Source: Methylobacteriaceae bacterium
Lineage (GTDB): Bacteria > Pseudomonadota > Alphaproteobacteria > Rhizobiales > Beijerinckiaceae
Assembly: GCA_947444195.1 (NCBI GenBank)
Contig: CANEZL010000007.1
Coordinates: 95,347-159,346, forward strand
Length of the DNA stretch: 64,000 nt
Direction: 5' to 3'
In this document: positions 52,817 through 62,211 of the stretch, piece after piece
Layout of the letters: every line of letters begins with the position of its first letter
How positions within the stretch are numbered: position 1 is the stretch's first letter
Notes under the pieces: model-generated
Told to the model about the DNA's origin: nothing
Databases searched by the model: none
What the model saw: the letters and a program-made list of their open reading frames with translations, nothing else
Translations under genes and position numbers: made by a program

Positions 52817-53758
52817 ATGCCCAAGGTCGTCATCAGCGAGTTCATGGACGAGGCGGCGATCCGGGAGGAACTCCCCGGCTTCGACACCCTCTACGATCCG
52901 GGCCTCGTCGACCGGCCGGAGGATCTCGCGGCGGCGCTCGCGGGTGCCGACGCGCTGATCGTGCGCAACCGGACGCAGGTGCGGGGGGACCTGCTCGCGG
53001 GCGCGCCCGATCTCAAGGTGGTCGGCCGCCTCGGCGTCGGCCTCGACAACATCGACGTCGCCGCCTGCGAGGCCCGCGGCATCGCGGTCTATCCGGCGAC
53101 CGGCGCCAATGACGGGGCGGTGGCCGAGTACGTGATCGGCACGGCGATGCTCCTTCTGCGCGGGGCCTACGGCGCCACCGCCGAGGTCGCCGCCGGCACC
53201 TGGCCGCGCAACCGGCTGATGGGCCGCGAGATCGCCGGCAAGCGCCTCGGCCTCGTCGGCTTCGGCGCCATCGCCCGCGAGACGGCGCGGCGCGCCGCCG
53301 CCCTCGGCATGAGTCTGGCCGCCCACGACCCTTTCGTGAAGCCCGACGATCCGGCCTGGACCCCCGAATACGGCCCGGTGGCCAACCGCGCCCTCGACGC
53401 GCTGATCGCCGAGAGCGACGTGCTCTCCCTGCACGTGCCCCTGACCGCGGAGACGCGGGGCCTGATCGATGCCGCGGCGATCGCACGGATGCCGGCCGGC
53501 GCCGTCCTCGTCAACGCCGCCCGCGGCGGCGTGGTGGACGAGGCCGCCGTCGCCGCGGCCCTGAAGGCGGGCCGCCTCGGCGGCGCGGCATTGGACGTCT
53601 TCGTGCGCGAGCCCCTGGACGCGGCCGGCGGCGCGATCTTCGCGGGCGTGCCGAACCTGATCCTGACCCCGCACATCGCGGGCGTGACCCAGGAATCGAA
53701 CGTGCGCGTCTCGGCGGTCACGGCGCGGGCCGTGCGCCGCCACCTCATGGAGGCCTGA
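52817..53758 (+). CDS. slcC: (S)-sulfolactate dehydrogenase SlcC (D-2-hydroxyacid dehydrogenase family)
   Basis: A 313-residue NAD-dependent dehydrogenase. The NAD-binding block is GLVGFGAIARETA, and the catalytic Arg-Glu-His set is in VNAARGGVVDE, VREPLD and LTPHIAG. It opens MPKVVISEFMDEAAI. In characterised sulfolactate loci SlcC oxidises (S)-sulfolactate to 3-sulfopyruvate. It ends 4 bp before comC, a pairing that forms the known stereo-inverting route. By sequence alone it could be another 2-hydroxyacid dehydrogenase; the context decides. Confidence 0.82.
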   Translation: MPKVVISEFMDEAAIREELPGFDTLYDPGLVDRPEDLAAALAGADALIVRNRTQVRGDLLAGAPDLKVVGRLGVGLDNIDVAACEARGIAVYPATGANDGAVAEYVIGTAMLLLRGAYGATAEVAAGTWPRNRLMGREIAGKRLGLVGFGAIARETARRAAALGMSLAAHDPFVKPDDPAWTPEYGPVANRALDALIAESDVLSLHVPLTAETRGLIDAAAIARMPAGAVLVNAARGGVVDEAAVAAALKAGRLGGAALDVFVREPLDAAGGAIFAGVPNLILTPHIAGVTQESNVRVSAVTARAVRRHLMEA

Positions 53759-53762
53759 TCCC

Positions 53763-54752
53763 ATGGCGAGCCTGACGCTGGAGACCGCGAGGCGCCTCTG
53801 CGCCGACGCCCTCGTCCGCTGCGGCACGGGCGCGCCCGCCGCCGACAGCGTCGCCCGCGCCCTGGTCGGGGCCGAGGCGGACGGCCTCAAGGGCCACGGC
53901 CTCTCCCGCGTGCCGGCCTACGCGGCGCAGGTGCGCTCCGGCAAGGTGGCGGGCGACGCCGCCGTGCGCACGGAGCGCCCGCGGCCGGGGCTCCTCGCCG
54001 TCGATGCCGGCCACGGCTTCGCCTATCCCGCCCTCGACGCGGCCCTCGACGCCCTGCCGGAGATGGCGCGGACGCAGGGGATCGCGGCGGCCGGCATCCG
54101 CCGCTCGCACCATTGCGGCGCGGCCGGGCGGCCGGTGGAGGCGCTCGCCGAGCAGGGGATGATCGCGCTCCTCTTCGCCAACACGCCCGCCGCGATGGCC
54201 CCCTGGGGCGGCTCCCGCGCCGTGTTCGGCACCAACCCGCTCGCCTTCGCCTGCCCGCTGCCGGGCCGGCCCCCCATCGTCGTCGACCTCGCCCTGTCCA
54301 AGGTCGCGCGCGGCAACATCGTCTCCGCCAAGCAACGGGGCGAGGCGATCCCGGAGGGCTGGGCCCTCGACGCAGAGGGCAACCCCACCACGGACGCCGC
54401 CGCCGCCCTGAAGGGCACCATGGTGCCCCTGGGCGACGCCAAGGGCACGGCGCTCGCCCTGATGGTGGAACTCCTCGCCGCCGGGCTGGTGGGCGCGCGC
54501 TACGCGGGGGAAGCCTCCTCCTTCCTCGACGCGGAGGGCGAGCCGCCGGGCACCGGGCAGTTCCTCGTCGCCATCGATGCGGGCGCCCTCTCGCCCGAGG
54601 CCCCCGCGCGCTTCGCGGCCCTGGCGGGCGCCATCGAGGAGCAGGAGGGCGCCCGCCTGCCGGGGGCGCGCCGGCTGGCCCTGCGGGCACGGGCCGCGGC
54701 GGAAGGGCTCACCGTCTCCGACGCGCTGGTCGCCGAGATCGAGGCTCTCTGA
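53763..54752 (+). CDS. comC: (R)-sulfolactate dehydrogenase ComC (Ldh2/malate-dehydrogenase family)
   Basis: A 329-residue member of the type-2 malate/L-sulfolactate dehydrogenase family. It shows LVGAEADGLKGHGLSRVPAY, catalytic His in RRSHHCGAAGRPVE, NTPAAMAPWGGSR, GTNPLAFACPLPG and LDAEGNPTTDA. In the SlcC-ComC scheme it reduces sulfopyruvate to the (R)-sulfolactate used by SuyAB. It is directly coupled to slcC. A 249-bp gap to the GntR gene follows, in which I see nothing definite. Confidence 0.85.
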   Translation: MASLTLETARRLCADALVRCGTGAPAADSVARALVGAEADGLKGHGLSRVPAYAAQVRSGKVAGDAAVRTERPRPGLLAVDAGHGFAYPALDAALDALPEMARTQGIAAAGIRRSHHCGAAGRPVEALAEQGMIALLFANTPAAMAPWGGSRAVFGTNPLAFACPLPGRPPIVVDLALSKVARGNIVSAKQRGEAIPEGWALDAEGNPTTDAAAALKGTMVPLGDAKGTALALMVELLAAGLVGARYAGEASSFLDAEGEPPGTGQFLVAIDAGALSPEAPARFAALAGAIEEQEGARLPGARRLALRARAAAEGLTVSDALVAEIEAL

Positions 54753-55001
54753 GGTTGCCGGCCGTGAAACCGGCCATAATGGGGGGCCCACGATGGAAGA
54801 AACCGGACTTCGCCGTCCCGAATTCATCGTGCGGCCGTGACGCGAGAGAGTAGCCTGCTGTTCGCGTGAACGGGAGGATGTTCGAACCTGGGGCCGCCGG
54901 CGATTGCCGCCCGCGCCGGGGCGCCGTATCGAAGGGAGCGGAGCGTGCTGGAACAACCTTGGGACGCGCTCATCCCCGCGGGAGGGCAGCGCCGGAGCGA
55001 G

Positions 55002-55772
55002 ATGGACAGGTCGGGGGGGCAGGGCGCCGGCGGGCAGGGCAACGGGGGCCACGGGACCGGCAGCGCGGTCGGCTTCCGGCCGCTCTATCGCCAGGTCTAC
55101 GACACCCTGCTGCGCCGGCTCGCCGACGCCGTCTGGCAGCCCGGCCAGATCTTGCCGAGCGAGGGTCAGCTCGCGGCCGAGCTCGGCGTCAGCCAGGGCA
55201 CCGTGCGCAAGGCCCTGGACGCGCTCACCGCCGACAGCCTCCTGGTGCGGCGCCAGGGCCGCGGCACCTTCGTGGCCGAACACGACGACAAGCAGAGCGT
55301 GTTCCGCTTCTTCAAGCTGCGGCCCGACGGGGGCGGCACCGGCGCGCCCCTGAGCCGGGTCCTCGCCATCACCGAGGCCGCCGCGAGCGTGGACGAGCGC
55401 GACCGCCTCGCCCTGGTCCGGGCGGCGCGGGTGGTGCGCTGCGAGCGTCTGCGCAGCCTCGACGGGCGCGCCTGCGTGCTGGAGGCGATCACGGTGCCGG
55501 CGGCTCTGTTCCCCGGCATCCACGCGATGCCCCTGCCCAACACCCTCTACAGCCTCTATGCCAGCCGCTTCGGCATCACCATCGCGATGGCCAACGAGCG
55601 CCTGAAGGCGGTGGTGCTGCAGGCGCGGGAGGCCGCGCTTCTGGAGGTTGCGCCGGGCGTGCCGGCCCTGGAGATCGACCGCGTCGCCCTGGATCTGGAG
55701 GAGCGCCCGGTGGAGTGGCGCCTGTCGCTCTGCCTCACCGACAGCGTGCACTACCTGTCGGTGCTGCGCTGA
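55002..55772 (+). CDS. suyR: GntR-family regulator with UTRA domain, likely SuyR
   Basis: A 256-residue regulator. The GntR winged helix is at about 30-95 (PLYRQVYDTLLRRLADAVWQ, then PSEGQLAAELGVSQGTVRKA, RRQGRGTFVAEH). The UTRA effector-binding domain follows (RCERLRSLDGRACVLEAITV; FGITIAMANERLKAV; ALDLEERPVEWRLSLCLTDS). ATG 55002 is preceded by CGGAGCGAG; a GTG at 54945 would add 19 residues. It is codirectional with suyAB-slcC-comC. A regulator at this position in other sulfolactate loci is called SuyR. The best operator candidate is TCTTATATAAGA. Confidence 0.85.
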   Translation: MDRSGGQGAGGQGNGGHGTGSAVGFRPLYRQVYDTLLRRLADAVWQPGQILPSEGQLAAELGVSQGTVRKALDALTADSLLVRRQGRGTFVAEHDDKQSVFRFFKLRPDGGGTGAPLSRVLAITEAAASVDERDRLALVRAARVVRCERLRSLDGRACVLEAITVPAALFPGIHAMPLPNTLYSLYASRFGITIAMANERLKAVVLQAREAALLEVAPGVPALEIDRVALDLEERPVEWRLSLCLTDSVHYLSVLR

Positions 55773-55845
55773 TCCGGCCCGTGCGGTGAGGCGGGGAACA
55801 AGCCGGCCGATGGATGGACGTCATCGGTCCCGCCTTCCAGGGCGG

Positions 55846-56115
55846 TCAGCGCAGGACGCTGATGCCCGCCTGGGCCGTCTGCATCAGCGAGGCGAAGGTC
55901 TGCGCGACCGGCGTCTCGGAGAAGTAGACGCGGCCCGCCACGAGGAGGAGGGCGAGGGTCCAGAAGACGGCGGCGGTCGCCCGGTAGGCGACCCCGTCGC
56001 GCGGCGTCTCGCCCCGGCACGCCTCGGTCCGGCCCATGTCGAGGGGCTCGCCGAACGGGTCGAACGAGACGGATCGGGCCGTGCCGGCGGTCCGCTTCTG
56101 GGGGGTCGTGCGCAT
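55846..56115 (-). CDS. Small membrane protein of unknown function
   Basis: An 89-residue protein. Residues 1-45 are polar (MRTTPQKRTAGTARSVSFDP), then one membrane helix (YRATAAVFWTLALLLVAGRV) and a short outside tail ending QTAQAGISVLR. ATG 56115 is the only good start before the polar domain. It is convergent with the GntR gene and divergent from the PSE transporter gene. Family unknown; coding is supported by the clear helix and charge pattern. Confidence 0.6.
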   Translation of the reverse strand: MRTTPQKRTAGTARSVSFDPFGEPLDMGRTEACRGETPRDGVAYRATAAVFWTLALLLVAGRVYFSETPVAQTFASLMQTAQAGISVLR

Positions 56116-56260
56116 GGTCCAGATGTTGCGCCGACGGGCCGTCCGATCAATGGACGGGTTTTTCGAAGTTCTCGGCCTCCGGAGAACAACCTGCTCCGGC
56201 GCCGCGCCGGCAGGGAAGATTCTATCCGCCCCCTCTGCGGGCCGGGACGGAAGGGGTGAC

Positions 56261-57337
56261 ATGACCGCCAAGACGCCCACGGGGTCGCTCGCCCGCGGTA
56301 GCCTGTGGACAGGCGCGGCCGCCTCCCTGCTGCCGGGCCTGCTCCTCTGCCTCGCCATCACCGCGGTGGCGATGCTGCTGCAGGCGGGCGAGGAGCACCT
56401 CACCGGCCACCCCTACGTGGAGGCGCTCGTCATCGCGATCCTCATCGGCATCGCGGTGCGCACCGCCTGGGTGCCGGGGGAGCGCTACAAGGCCGGCATC
56501 GCCTTCTCGGCCAAGCAGGTGCTGGAGGTCGCCGTCACCCTGCTCGGCGCCTCGGTGAGCCTCGGGGCCATCGTCGCCTCGGGCACCGGCCTGCTCGCCG
56601 GCATCGTCGGCACCGTGGTGCTGACCATCCTGGCGAGCTGCGCCATCTGCCGGGCGCTCGGCCTGCCCGTGCGCATGGCGCTCCTCATCGCCTGCGGCAA
56701 CGCCATCTGCGGCAACTCGGCGATCGCCGCGGTGGCCCCCGTGATCGGGGCCGACAACCGGGATGTGGCGGCCGCCATCGCCTTCACCGCGGTGCTCGGC
56801 GTGCTGATGGTGCTGGGCCTGCCCCTGTTCCTGCCGCTGGCGGGCCTCTCGGAGCACCAGTACGGGGTGCTCGCCGGCCTCACCGTCTACGCGGTGCCGC
56901 AGGTGCTGGCCGCCACCGTGCCGGTGAGCCTGCTCGCCACGCAGGTGGGCACCCTGGTCAAGCTGGTGCGCGTGCTCATGCTCGGGCCCGTGGTGGTGGC
57001 GCTCTCGCTCATCGCGCCGCACCTGCCGGCGTCGGGGGCGACCGCCGAGGGGAAGCCCGGCCGGCTCGGCTTCTTCAAGCTGGTGCCCTGGTTCATCCTG
57101 GGCTTCCTCGTCCTGGCGACCCTGCGCTCCCTGGGGCTCATCCCCGACGGGGCGGTGGCGCCCCTGTCGCGGATCGCGGGCTTCCTCACCATCGTCTCGA
57201 TGGCGGCGCTGGGCCTCGGCGTCGACGTGCGCGTGCTCGCCCGGGTCGGCGCCCGCGTGACGCTCGCCGTGACGGGCTCCCTCGTGGTGCTGCTGGCCAT
57301 CAGCCTCCTGCTCATCCGGGTTCTCGGGATCGACTGA
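56261..57337 (+). CDS. YeiH-type (PSE family) putative sulfate/sulfite exporter
   Basis: A 358-residue polytopic protein of the putative sulfate exporter family (conserved hypothetical 698). It shows FSAKQVLEVAVTLLGASVSL, the signature IACGNAICGNSAIAAVAPVI, LTVYAVPQVLAATVPVS and FLTIVSMAALGLGVDVRVLA. About ten membrane segments are visible. Transport by this family is not well established; proximity to the sulfolactate locus makes sulfite or sulfonate export plausible. The start at 56261 is the first Met before the hydrophobic core. Confidence 0.88.
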   Translation: MTAKTPTGSLARGSLWTGAAASLLPGLLLCLAITAVAMLLQAGEEHLTGHPYVEALVIAILIGIAVRTAWVPGERYKAGIAFSAKQVLEVAVTLLGASVSLGAIVASGTGLLAGIVGTVVLTILASCAICRALGLPVRMALLIACGNAICGNSAIAAVAPVIGADNRDVAAAIAFTAVLGVLMVLGLPLFLPLAGLSEHQYGVLAGLTVYAVPQVLAATVPVSLLATQVGTLVKLVRVLMLGPVVVALSLIAPHLPASGATAEGKPGRLGFFKLVPWFILGFLVLATLRSLGLIPDGAVAPLSRIAGFLTIVSMAALGLGVDVRVLARVGARVTLAVTGSLVVLLAISLLLIRVLGID

Positions 57338-57469
57338 GGGAGCCGCGCGCCGCGGGGGCCCGCCGCCCGGGGAAAATGCATGCCAGCGGGGGATTTCAGG
57401 GCCCCGCGGGCGGCGCACACGCCTTTGCCCCTTTCCCCGGAACGGCTTTTCCGGGAAAAGCGTGGGTCC

Positions 57470-58744
57470 ATGAACATCCTTCTGATCGGCTCCGGCGGCC
57501 GCGAGCACGCCCTGGCCTACGCCCTGGGCAAGAGCCCCCTCTGCGCGCGCCTGTTCACGGCGCCCGGCAATCCCGGCACGGCCCGCCACGGCCGGAACCG
57601 GCCCGACCTCGACGTGTCCGACCACGCCGCGGTCCGCGCCTTCTGCGAGGCCGAGCGGATCGGCCTCGTGGTGGTGGGGCCGGAGGCCCCGCTGGTCGCC
57701 GGCCTCGTGGACGACCTGACCGCGGCGGGCATCCGCGCCTTCGGCCCGACGCGGGCGGCGGCCCGCCTCGAGGGCTCGAAGGGCTTCACCAAGGAACTGT
57801 GCGCCGCCCACGGCATCCCCACGGCGGGCTTCGCCCGCTTCGACGCGCTGGAGCCGGCGCTGGCCCATGTCCGGGCGCAGGGCGCGCCCATCGTGGTCAA
57901 GGCCGACGGGCTCGCCGCGGGCAAGGGCGTCACCGTCGCCGAGACCGTGGAGCAGGCCGAGACGGCCCTGCGCGCGCTCTTCGCGGATCCGGGCACCGCC
58001 GTGGTGGTGGAGGAATGCCTGTTCGGCGAGGAGGCGAGCTTCTTCGCCCTGTGCGACGGCACCCGCGCCATCCCGATCGGCACGGCCCAGGACCACAAGC
58101 GCGTCTTCGACGGCGACCGCGGCCCCAACACGGGCGGCATGGGCGCCTACTCGCCGGCCGCGATCATCACGCCCGCGATCGAGCGCGCGGTGATGGACAC
58201 GATCATCGCGCCGACGCTCGCGGGCATGCGGGCGCTGGGCACGCCCTTCACCGGCATCCTCTATGCCGGCCTGATGCTGACGGCGGAGGGGCCCAAGCTC
58301 ATCGAGTACAACACCCGCTTCGGCGATCCGGAGGCGCAGGTGCTGATGCCGCGCCTCAGCTCCGATCTGGTGCCGGCCCTGCTCTCGGCCTGCGACGGCG
58401 ACCTCACCGGCACCGGCCTCGAATTCGACGCCCACCGGGCCGCCCTCACCGTGGTGATGGCGGCGGCGGGCTATCCGGGGGCGGTGGTGCGCGGCTCGGT
58501 GATCCGCGGGCTCGACGAGGCGGCCGCGGACGGGGCCCTGGTGTTCCAGGCCGGCACCCGCGCCGACGGCGACACGCTGCTCGCCGATGGCGGCCGCGTG
58601 CTCGCGGTGACGGCGCTCGGCGACAGCGTGAAGGAGGCGCAGGCGCGCGCCTACGCCGCGGTCGCCCGCATCGACTGGCCGGAGGGCTTCTGCCGCCGCG
58701 ACATCGGCCACCGCGCCGTCGCCCGCGAGGAGGCCGGCGGGTAG
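57470..58744 (+). CDS. purD: Phosphoribosylamine-glycine ligase
   Basis: A 424-residue ATP-grasp enzyme of purine synthesis (GAR synthetase), joining phosphoribosylamine and glycine. It opens MNILLIGSGGREHALAYALG and has PGNPGTARHG, the ATP-grasp segment VVKADGLAAGKGVTVAE, RVFDGDRGPNTGGMGAYSPA and the metal site IEYNTRFGDPEAQVL. ATG 57470 is chosen at the conserved N-terminus. An 8-bp inverted repeat (GCTTTTCC/GGAAAAGC, 57445-57461) lies just upstream; its role is unknown. Confidence 0.97.
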   Translation: MNILLIGSGGREHALAYALGKSPLCARLFTAPGNPGTARHGRNRPDLDVSDHAAVRAFCEAERIGLVVVGPEAPLVAGLVDDLTAAGIRAFGPTRAAARLEGSKGFTKELCAAHGIPTAGFARFDALEPALAHVRAQGAPIVVKADGLAAGKGVTVAETVEQAETALRALFADPGTAVVVEECLFGEEASFFALCDGTRAIPIGTAQDHKRVFDGDRGPNTGGMGAYSPAAIITPAIERAVMDTIIAPTLAGMRALGTPFTGILYAGLMLTAEGPKLIEYNTRFGDPEAQVLMPRLSSDLVPALLSACDGDLTGTGLEFDAHRAALTVVMAAAGYPGAVVRGSVIRGLDEAAADGALVFQAGTRADGDTLLADGGRVLAVTALGDSVKEAQARAYAAVARIDWPEGFCRRDIGHRAVAREEAGG

Positions 58745-58759
58745 GCCCTCCGGATCCGT

Positions 58760-58792
58760 CGCCTCCGCCGCCGCCCTCGCGGCGCGGAGGCG
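58760..58792. terminator. Hairpin between the convergent purD and rlmB
   Basis: CGCCTCCGC at 58760-58768 pairs with GCGGAGGCG at 58784-58792, with inner CG/GC pairing that shortens the loop. It follows the purD stop by 15 bp. No T-run follows, so its termination role is moderate evidence only. Confidence 0.5.
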
Positions 58793-58856
58793 GTGCCGGG
58801 TGGCTTGCGGCTCTGCCGACCGACGCCGCCGCCGGGCTCGGGTCCGGGATCGCGCC

Positions 58857-59657
58857 TCACTCGGCCCGGGCGCGCAGGGCGTAGAGGGTGATCGCGGCGG
58901 CGTTCGAGACGTTGAGGCTGCGGATTGCCCCCGTGAACGGGATCTTGGCGAGCACGTCGCAGCAGGAGCGGGTGCGCTCGCGCAGGCCCTTGCCCTCGGC
59001 GCCGAGCACCACCACCGCCGGGCGCCGGGGCTCCAGGCTGCCGAGATCGACCTCCGCGTCGGAATCGAGGCCGATCCGCGTGAAGCCGCGCTCGCCCAGG
59101 GCGATCAGCGCCTCGGCGAGGTTGCGCACGATGATGAAGGGGACGTGCTCCAGCCCCCCCGAGGCGGATTTGGCGAGCACTCCCGTCGCCCCCGGCGCGT
59201 GCCGGGCGGTGGTGACGATGGCCGCGACGCCGAAGGCGGCGGCGGTGCGCACGATGGCCCCGACATTGTGCGGATCGGTGATCTGGTCGAGAGCGAGCAG
59301 GAGCGCGTCCTCCGGCAGGTCGTCGAGGCCCGGGGCTGCCAGCGGCTCGGCCTCGAGATAGAGGCCCTGATGTACGGCATCGGGCCCGAGCAGCGCGTTG
59401 ATGTCGCTCGGCCGCACCAGTTCCGGCACGATCCGCAAGGGGCCGAGCTCGGCCTCCAGCCGCGCCGCGCCGTTCTCGGTGGCGAGCAGCCGGTGCAGCC
59501 GCCGCTCCGTGTTGCCCATCGCCTGCACCACCGGATGCCAGCCGTAGAGGACGCTGACGCCGTCGGCCGGCCCGGCCGGCCGGGGCCGGGCCGGCCGGCG
59601 CCCGTGATAGGCGGGCCGGGGGCGGCCCGGGGGCCTGTCGTCACGCCGGCTTGTCAT
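58857..59657 (-). CDS. rlmB: RlmB/TrmH-type SpoU rRNA 2'-O-methyltransferase
   Basis: A 266-residue SPOUT methyltransferase. After a Pro/Arg-rich N-terminal tail (about 1-30) comes an RNA-binding substrate domain (VSVLYGWHPVVQAMGNTERR), then motif 1 LALDQITDPHNVGAIVRTAA, motif 2 VVVLGAEGKGLRERTRSCCD and motif 3 IPFTGAIRSLNVSNAAAITL. It is expected to methylate 23S rRNA (G2251 in E. coli). It is a lone leftward gene; tRNA-Glu is divergent. Confidence 0.92.
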   Translation of the reverse strand: MTSRRDDRPPGRPRPAYHGRRPARPRPAGPADGVSVLYGWHPVVQAMGNTERRLHRLLATENGAARLEAELGPLRIVPELVRPSDINALLGPDAVHQGLYLEAEPLAAPGLDDLPEDALLLALDQITDPHNVGAIVRTAAAFGVAAIVTTARHAPGATGVLAKSASGGLEHVPFIIVRNLAEALIALGERGFTRIGLDSDAEVDLGSLEPRRPAVVVLGAEGKGLRERTRSCCDVLAKIPFTGAIRSLNVSNAAAITLYALRARAE

Positions 59658-59806
59658 CGCTCGAGATCCATTCCTCGGTTCCGCCGCGGCAGGCGACAGC
59701 CGCCCGTGCCGAGAACCCTATCCGCCGCGCACCGCGGCCCCCGGGGACAAACCGGCCCCGCGTCATTCCGTCAAGCCGCCGCCTTTCCGCCCATGCCGCA
59801 CAGCCG

Positions 59807-59835
59807 TTGCCTTGGCGGCCGCGCCCGACTATAGA
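59807..59835 (+). promoter_or_regulatory. Promoter of tRNA-Glu
   Basis: TTGCCT at 59807-59812 and TATAGA at 59830-59835 are separated by 17 bp and lie 17 bp before the first tRNA base, as expected for a sigma-70 promoter with a very short leader. Confidence 0.7.
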
Positions 59836-59852
59836 ACCCCGGCCCGGCACGG

Positions 59853-59927
59853 GCGCCCTTCGTCTATCGGTTAGGACGTCAGCCTTTCACGCTGAAGAGG
59901 CGGGTTCGACTCCCGCAGGGCGCGCCA
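59853..59927 (+). tRNA. tRNA-Glu (anticodon UUC)
   Basis: The 75-nt gene folds as a cloverleaf. The acceptor stem GCGCCCT pairs with AGGGCGC, the anticodon stem TCAGC/GCTGA holds loop CTTTCAC (anticodon TTC at 59886-59888), and the T-arm is GCGGGTTCGACTCCCGC. The CCA end is encoded. It is a single tRNA with a good promoter; no integrase or duplicated 3' end follows. Confidence 0.96.
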
Positions 59928-60129
59928 CGGCAAGGCGGCCGCATCGGCCTGGGATTCTCCGATCATCGCCGAGCGGATCGTCCGCCGCCTGTCCCGGGCG
60001 GCGATGCCTCTCGACGGTCCGCATCGGGCAATCGAGCCCGCGACGGGCGGCCCTCGCGGATCGCAGCCCCGCACGGTTGCGCCCGAGGTTCGCGCGCCCG
60101 GACGGTCGCAGCGTCGCGAGCCGCGGCCG

Positions 60130-62211
60130 TCAGGCGCGGATTGATCTGACGAAGCCCTCGACCGAGTCGTGCAGCTGCGTGGATTGCCCGTTCAGGGCGA
60201 CGGCGTTCTGCAGCACCGTGTCGGCCGCCCGGCCCGTCGCGCTGGAGGCGACGATGACCGAGTCGATCTCGCCGCTGGCCTGCTGCATCCCGCGCGCGGC
60301 GGCCACGATGTTGTGGGCGATCTCCTGGGTCGCCGTCGACTGCTCGTCGATGGCGAAGGCGATGGCCTCCGCCATGTCGTTGGCGCGCCGGATCGCCTGG
60401 GTGATGCCGCCGATGGCCGCGACCGTCTCCCGCGTGGCTTCGCGGACCGAACCGATATGCGTGGCGATCTCGTCGGTCGCCCGCGCCGACTGGTTGGCGA
60501 GCGCCTTCACCTCCGCCGCGACGACCGCGAAGCCCTTGCCCGCGGGCCCGGCCCGGGCCGCCTCGATCGTCGCGTTCAGGGCCAGCAGGTTCGTCTGCTC
60601 CGCTACCCCGCGGATGAGGCCGAGCACCTCGCTGATCCGCACGGTGGCGGCCCCCAGATCGGTGACCTTGGCCTCCGTCAGGACAGCCTCCTGCGCCGCC
60701 TCGGAGGCCGCCACGGACGAGCCCCGGGCCTGCGTGCGGATCTCCTCGATGGAGGCCGAGAGTTCCTCGGCGGCGGCGGCGACCGCCTCGATGTTCTGCG
60801 AGGCGGCGCGGGACAGCCGGGCGGCTTCCGCCGAGCGCCGGTCCGCCTGCCGGGCCGTGTCGGCGAGCGTCTTGGCCTGCTCCTCGAAGGAGCCCGCCGC
60901 GGAGGTCACCTGCCCGACGATGCTGCCGACGGAGGAGCCGAACTGGTCCGCCGTGCGCTCCATGCCCTGGCGCCGCTCCTGCTCGGCGCCCTGGCGGAGG
61001 CTCTCGCGCTCGGCCCTCAGCCGCTCGGCCTCCGCGCCGTGGAGCTTCAGCACGTCCACCGCGCGCGCGATCTCGCCGATCTCGTCCCGGCGGCCCGTCC
61101 CGGGCACGACGATGTCCCGCGCGCCCTCGGCGAGCTGCGTGATGGTCCGGGCGAGGGCGGCCAGGGGATGCACGACCCGCCGCGAGAAGAACACCGTGAT
61201 CGCGAAGGTGCAGAGCACGACCAGGAGCAGGGTCGCGACCGCGGCCACGAAGCGCTCCAGGGCCGAGGCGATGGTCCGGTCGGCGGTCGAGAGGGCGAAG
61301 TCCAGGGCGGCGTCGCGGACGCCGAGGATCGTCTGGAGCGCCTTGGTGGTGTAGGGGCGCCACTCCGTGATGTTCATGGGCGGGGGCGTCCCCTCGCGCC
61401 CGGCCGCGAACATCGACGCGATCACGCCGCCCGGATCGGCGATGAAGGCGCGCTCCGTCGCCGTCAGCGCGTCGACCAGGGGCCCCTGCGTCTCGACCTG
61501 GAGCACGCTGCGCTGCAGCCGCAGCCAGGCCTGCTGGATGCGCCCGGTCATCTCGTGGATCTGGACCACCACCGCGGGCGAGAACGCCTGGCGCAGGCCC
61601 GCATACTGGCTGAGGTAGACCGAACGGCCGCCGCCCACGTCGCGCAGGTCCATGGCGAGGCTGACCACGGGCACGGCGCGGGCGATTTCCGAGCTCCGCT
61701 GCGCGATGCCGATCTCGATGGTCCCGAGCATCCGGGCGCCCTGCGCGACGATCTCGATGGTGGCACCCTGGAAGGTCTTGGCCGCCTGCGCGTCCCGCTC
61801 CTTCAGCGGCTTGGCGATCTCCCTGTCGGCTTCGGCCCGCACCTCCTGCAGCCGCCGGAGCGTCCCCCGCAGGTCGCCCTCCAGCGTCGCCCGCGTGCCG
61901 GCATCCACCCGCGCGACCGCGCCCATCATCCGCTCGGTCACGGTCTCGGTCGCCTGACGGTTGGCCGCGGCCGCGGCCCGGATCGGCGGATGCTCGGCGC
62001 TGTCGGTGACGAGGAGCTGGTTGTAGGATCCGCGCTCGAGGGCGAGGCGCTCGTTGAAGCGGGAGATCTCGCCCAGCACCTCGACCAGTTGGCGCGCCTC
62101 GCGGGTCTGCGACCAGCGCTGCCATTCCTGCCAGGCGATGAAGGAGCTCGCGCTCGCCGCGACGAGGCCGACCGTGGCGACACAGGAGACGAAAAGGCTA
62201 CGGACGCGCAT
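60130..62211 (-). CDS. Methyl-accepting chemotaxis protein
   Basis: A 693-residue membrane receptor. TM1 is at about 5-24, a large periplasmic helical sensor (about 30-310) follows, then TM2 ([20 protein letters not shown]), HAMP ([20 protein letters not shown]) and the cytoplasmic signalling domain with the hairpin tip [20 protein letters not shown]. The periplasmic part resembles the nitrate/nitrite-sensing helical bundle class only loosely; its ligand is not known. There is no C-terminal CheR/CheB pentapeptide. It is separated from cheZ by 949 bp and transcribed away from it. Confidence 0.93.
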   Translation of the reverse strand: MRVRSLFVSCVATVGLVAASASSFIAWQEWQRWSQTREARQLVEVLGEISRFNERLALERGSYNQLLVTDSAEHPPIRAAAAANRQATETVTERMMGAVARVDAGTRATLEGDLRGTLRRLQEVRAEADREIAKPLKERDAQAAKTFQGATIEIVAQGARMLGTIEIGIAQRSSEIARAVPVVSLAMDLRDVGGGRSVYLSQYAGLRQAFSPAVVVQIHEMTGRIQQAWLRLQRSVLQVETQGPLVDALTATERAFIADPGGVIASMFAAGREGTPPPMNITEWRPYTTKALQTILGVRDAALDFALSTADRTIASALERFVAAVATLLLVVLCTFAITVFFSRRVVHPLAALARTITQLAEGARDIVVPGTGRRDEIGEIARAVDVLKLHGAEAERLRAERESLRQGAEQERRQGMERTADQFGSSVGSIVGQVTSAAGSFEEQAKTLADTARQADRRSAEAARLSRAASQNIEAVAAAAEELSASIEEIRTQARGSSVAASEAAQEAVLTEAKVTDLGAATVRISEVLGLIRGVAEQTNLLALNATIEAARAGPAGKGFAVVAAEVKALANQSARATDEIATHIGSVREATRETVAAIGGITQAIRRANDMAEAIAFAIDEQSTATQEIAHNIVAAARGMQQASGEIDSVIVASSATGRAADTVLQNAVALNGQSTQLHDSVEGFVRSIRA

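Noticed and set aside
59928..60129. Genomic island at the tRNA-Glu 3' end
   Set aside because: There is no integrase, no second copy of the tRNA 3' end and no change in gene type beyond it.
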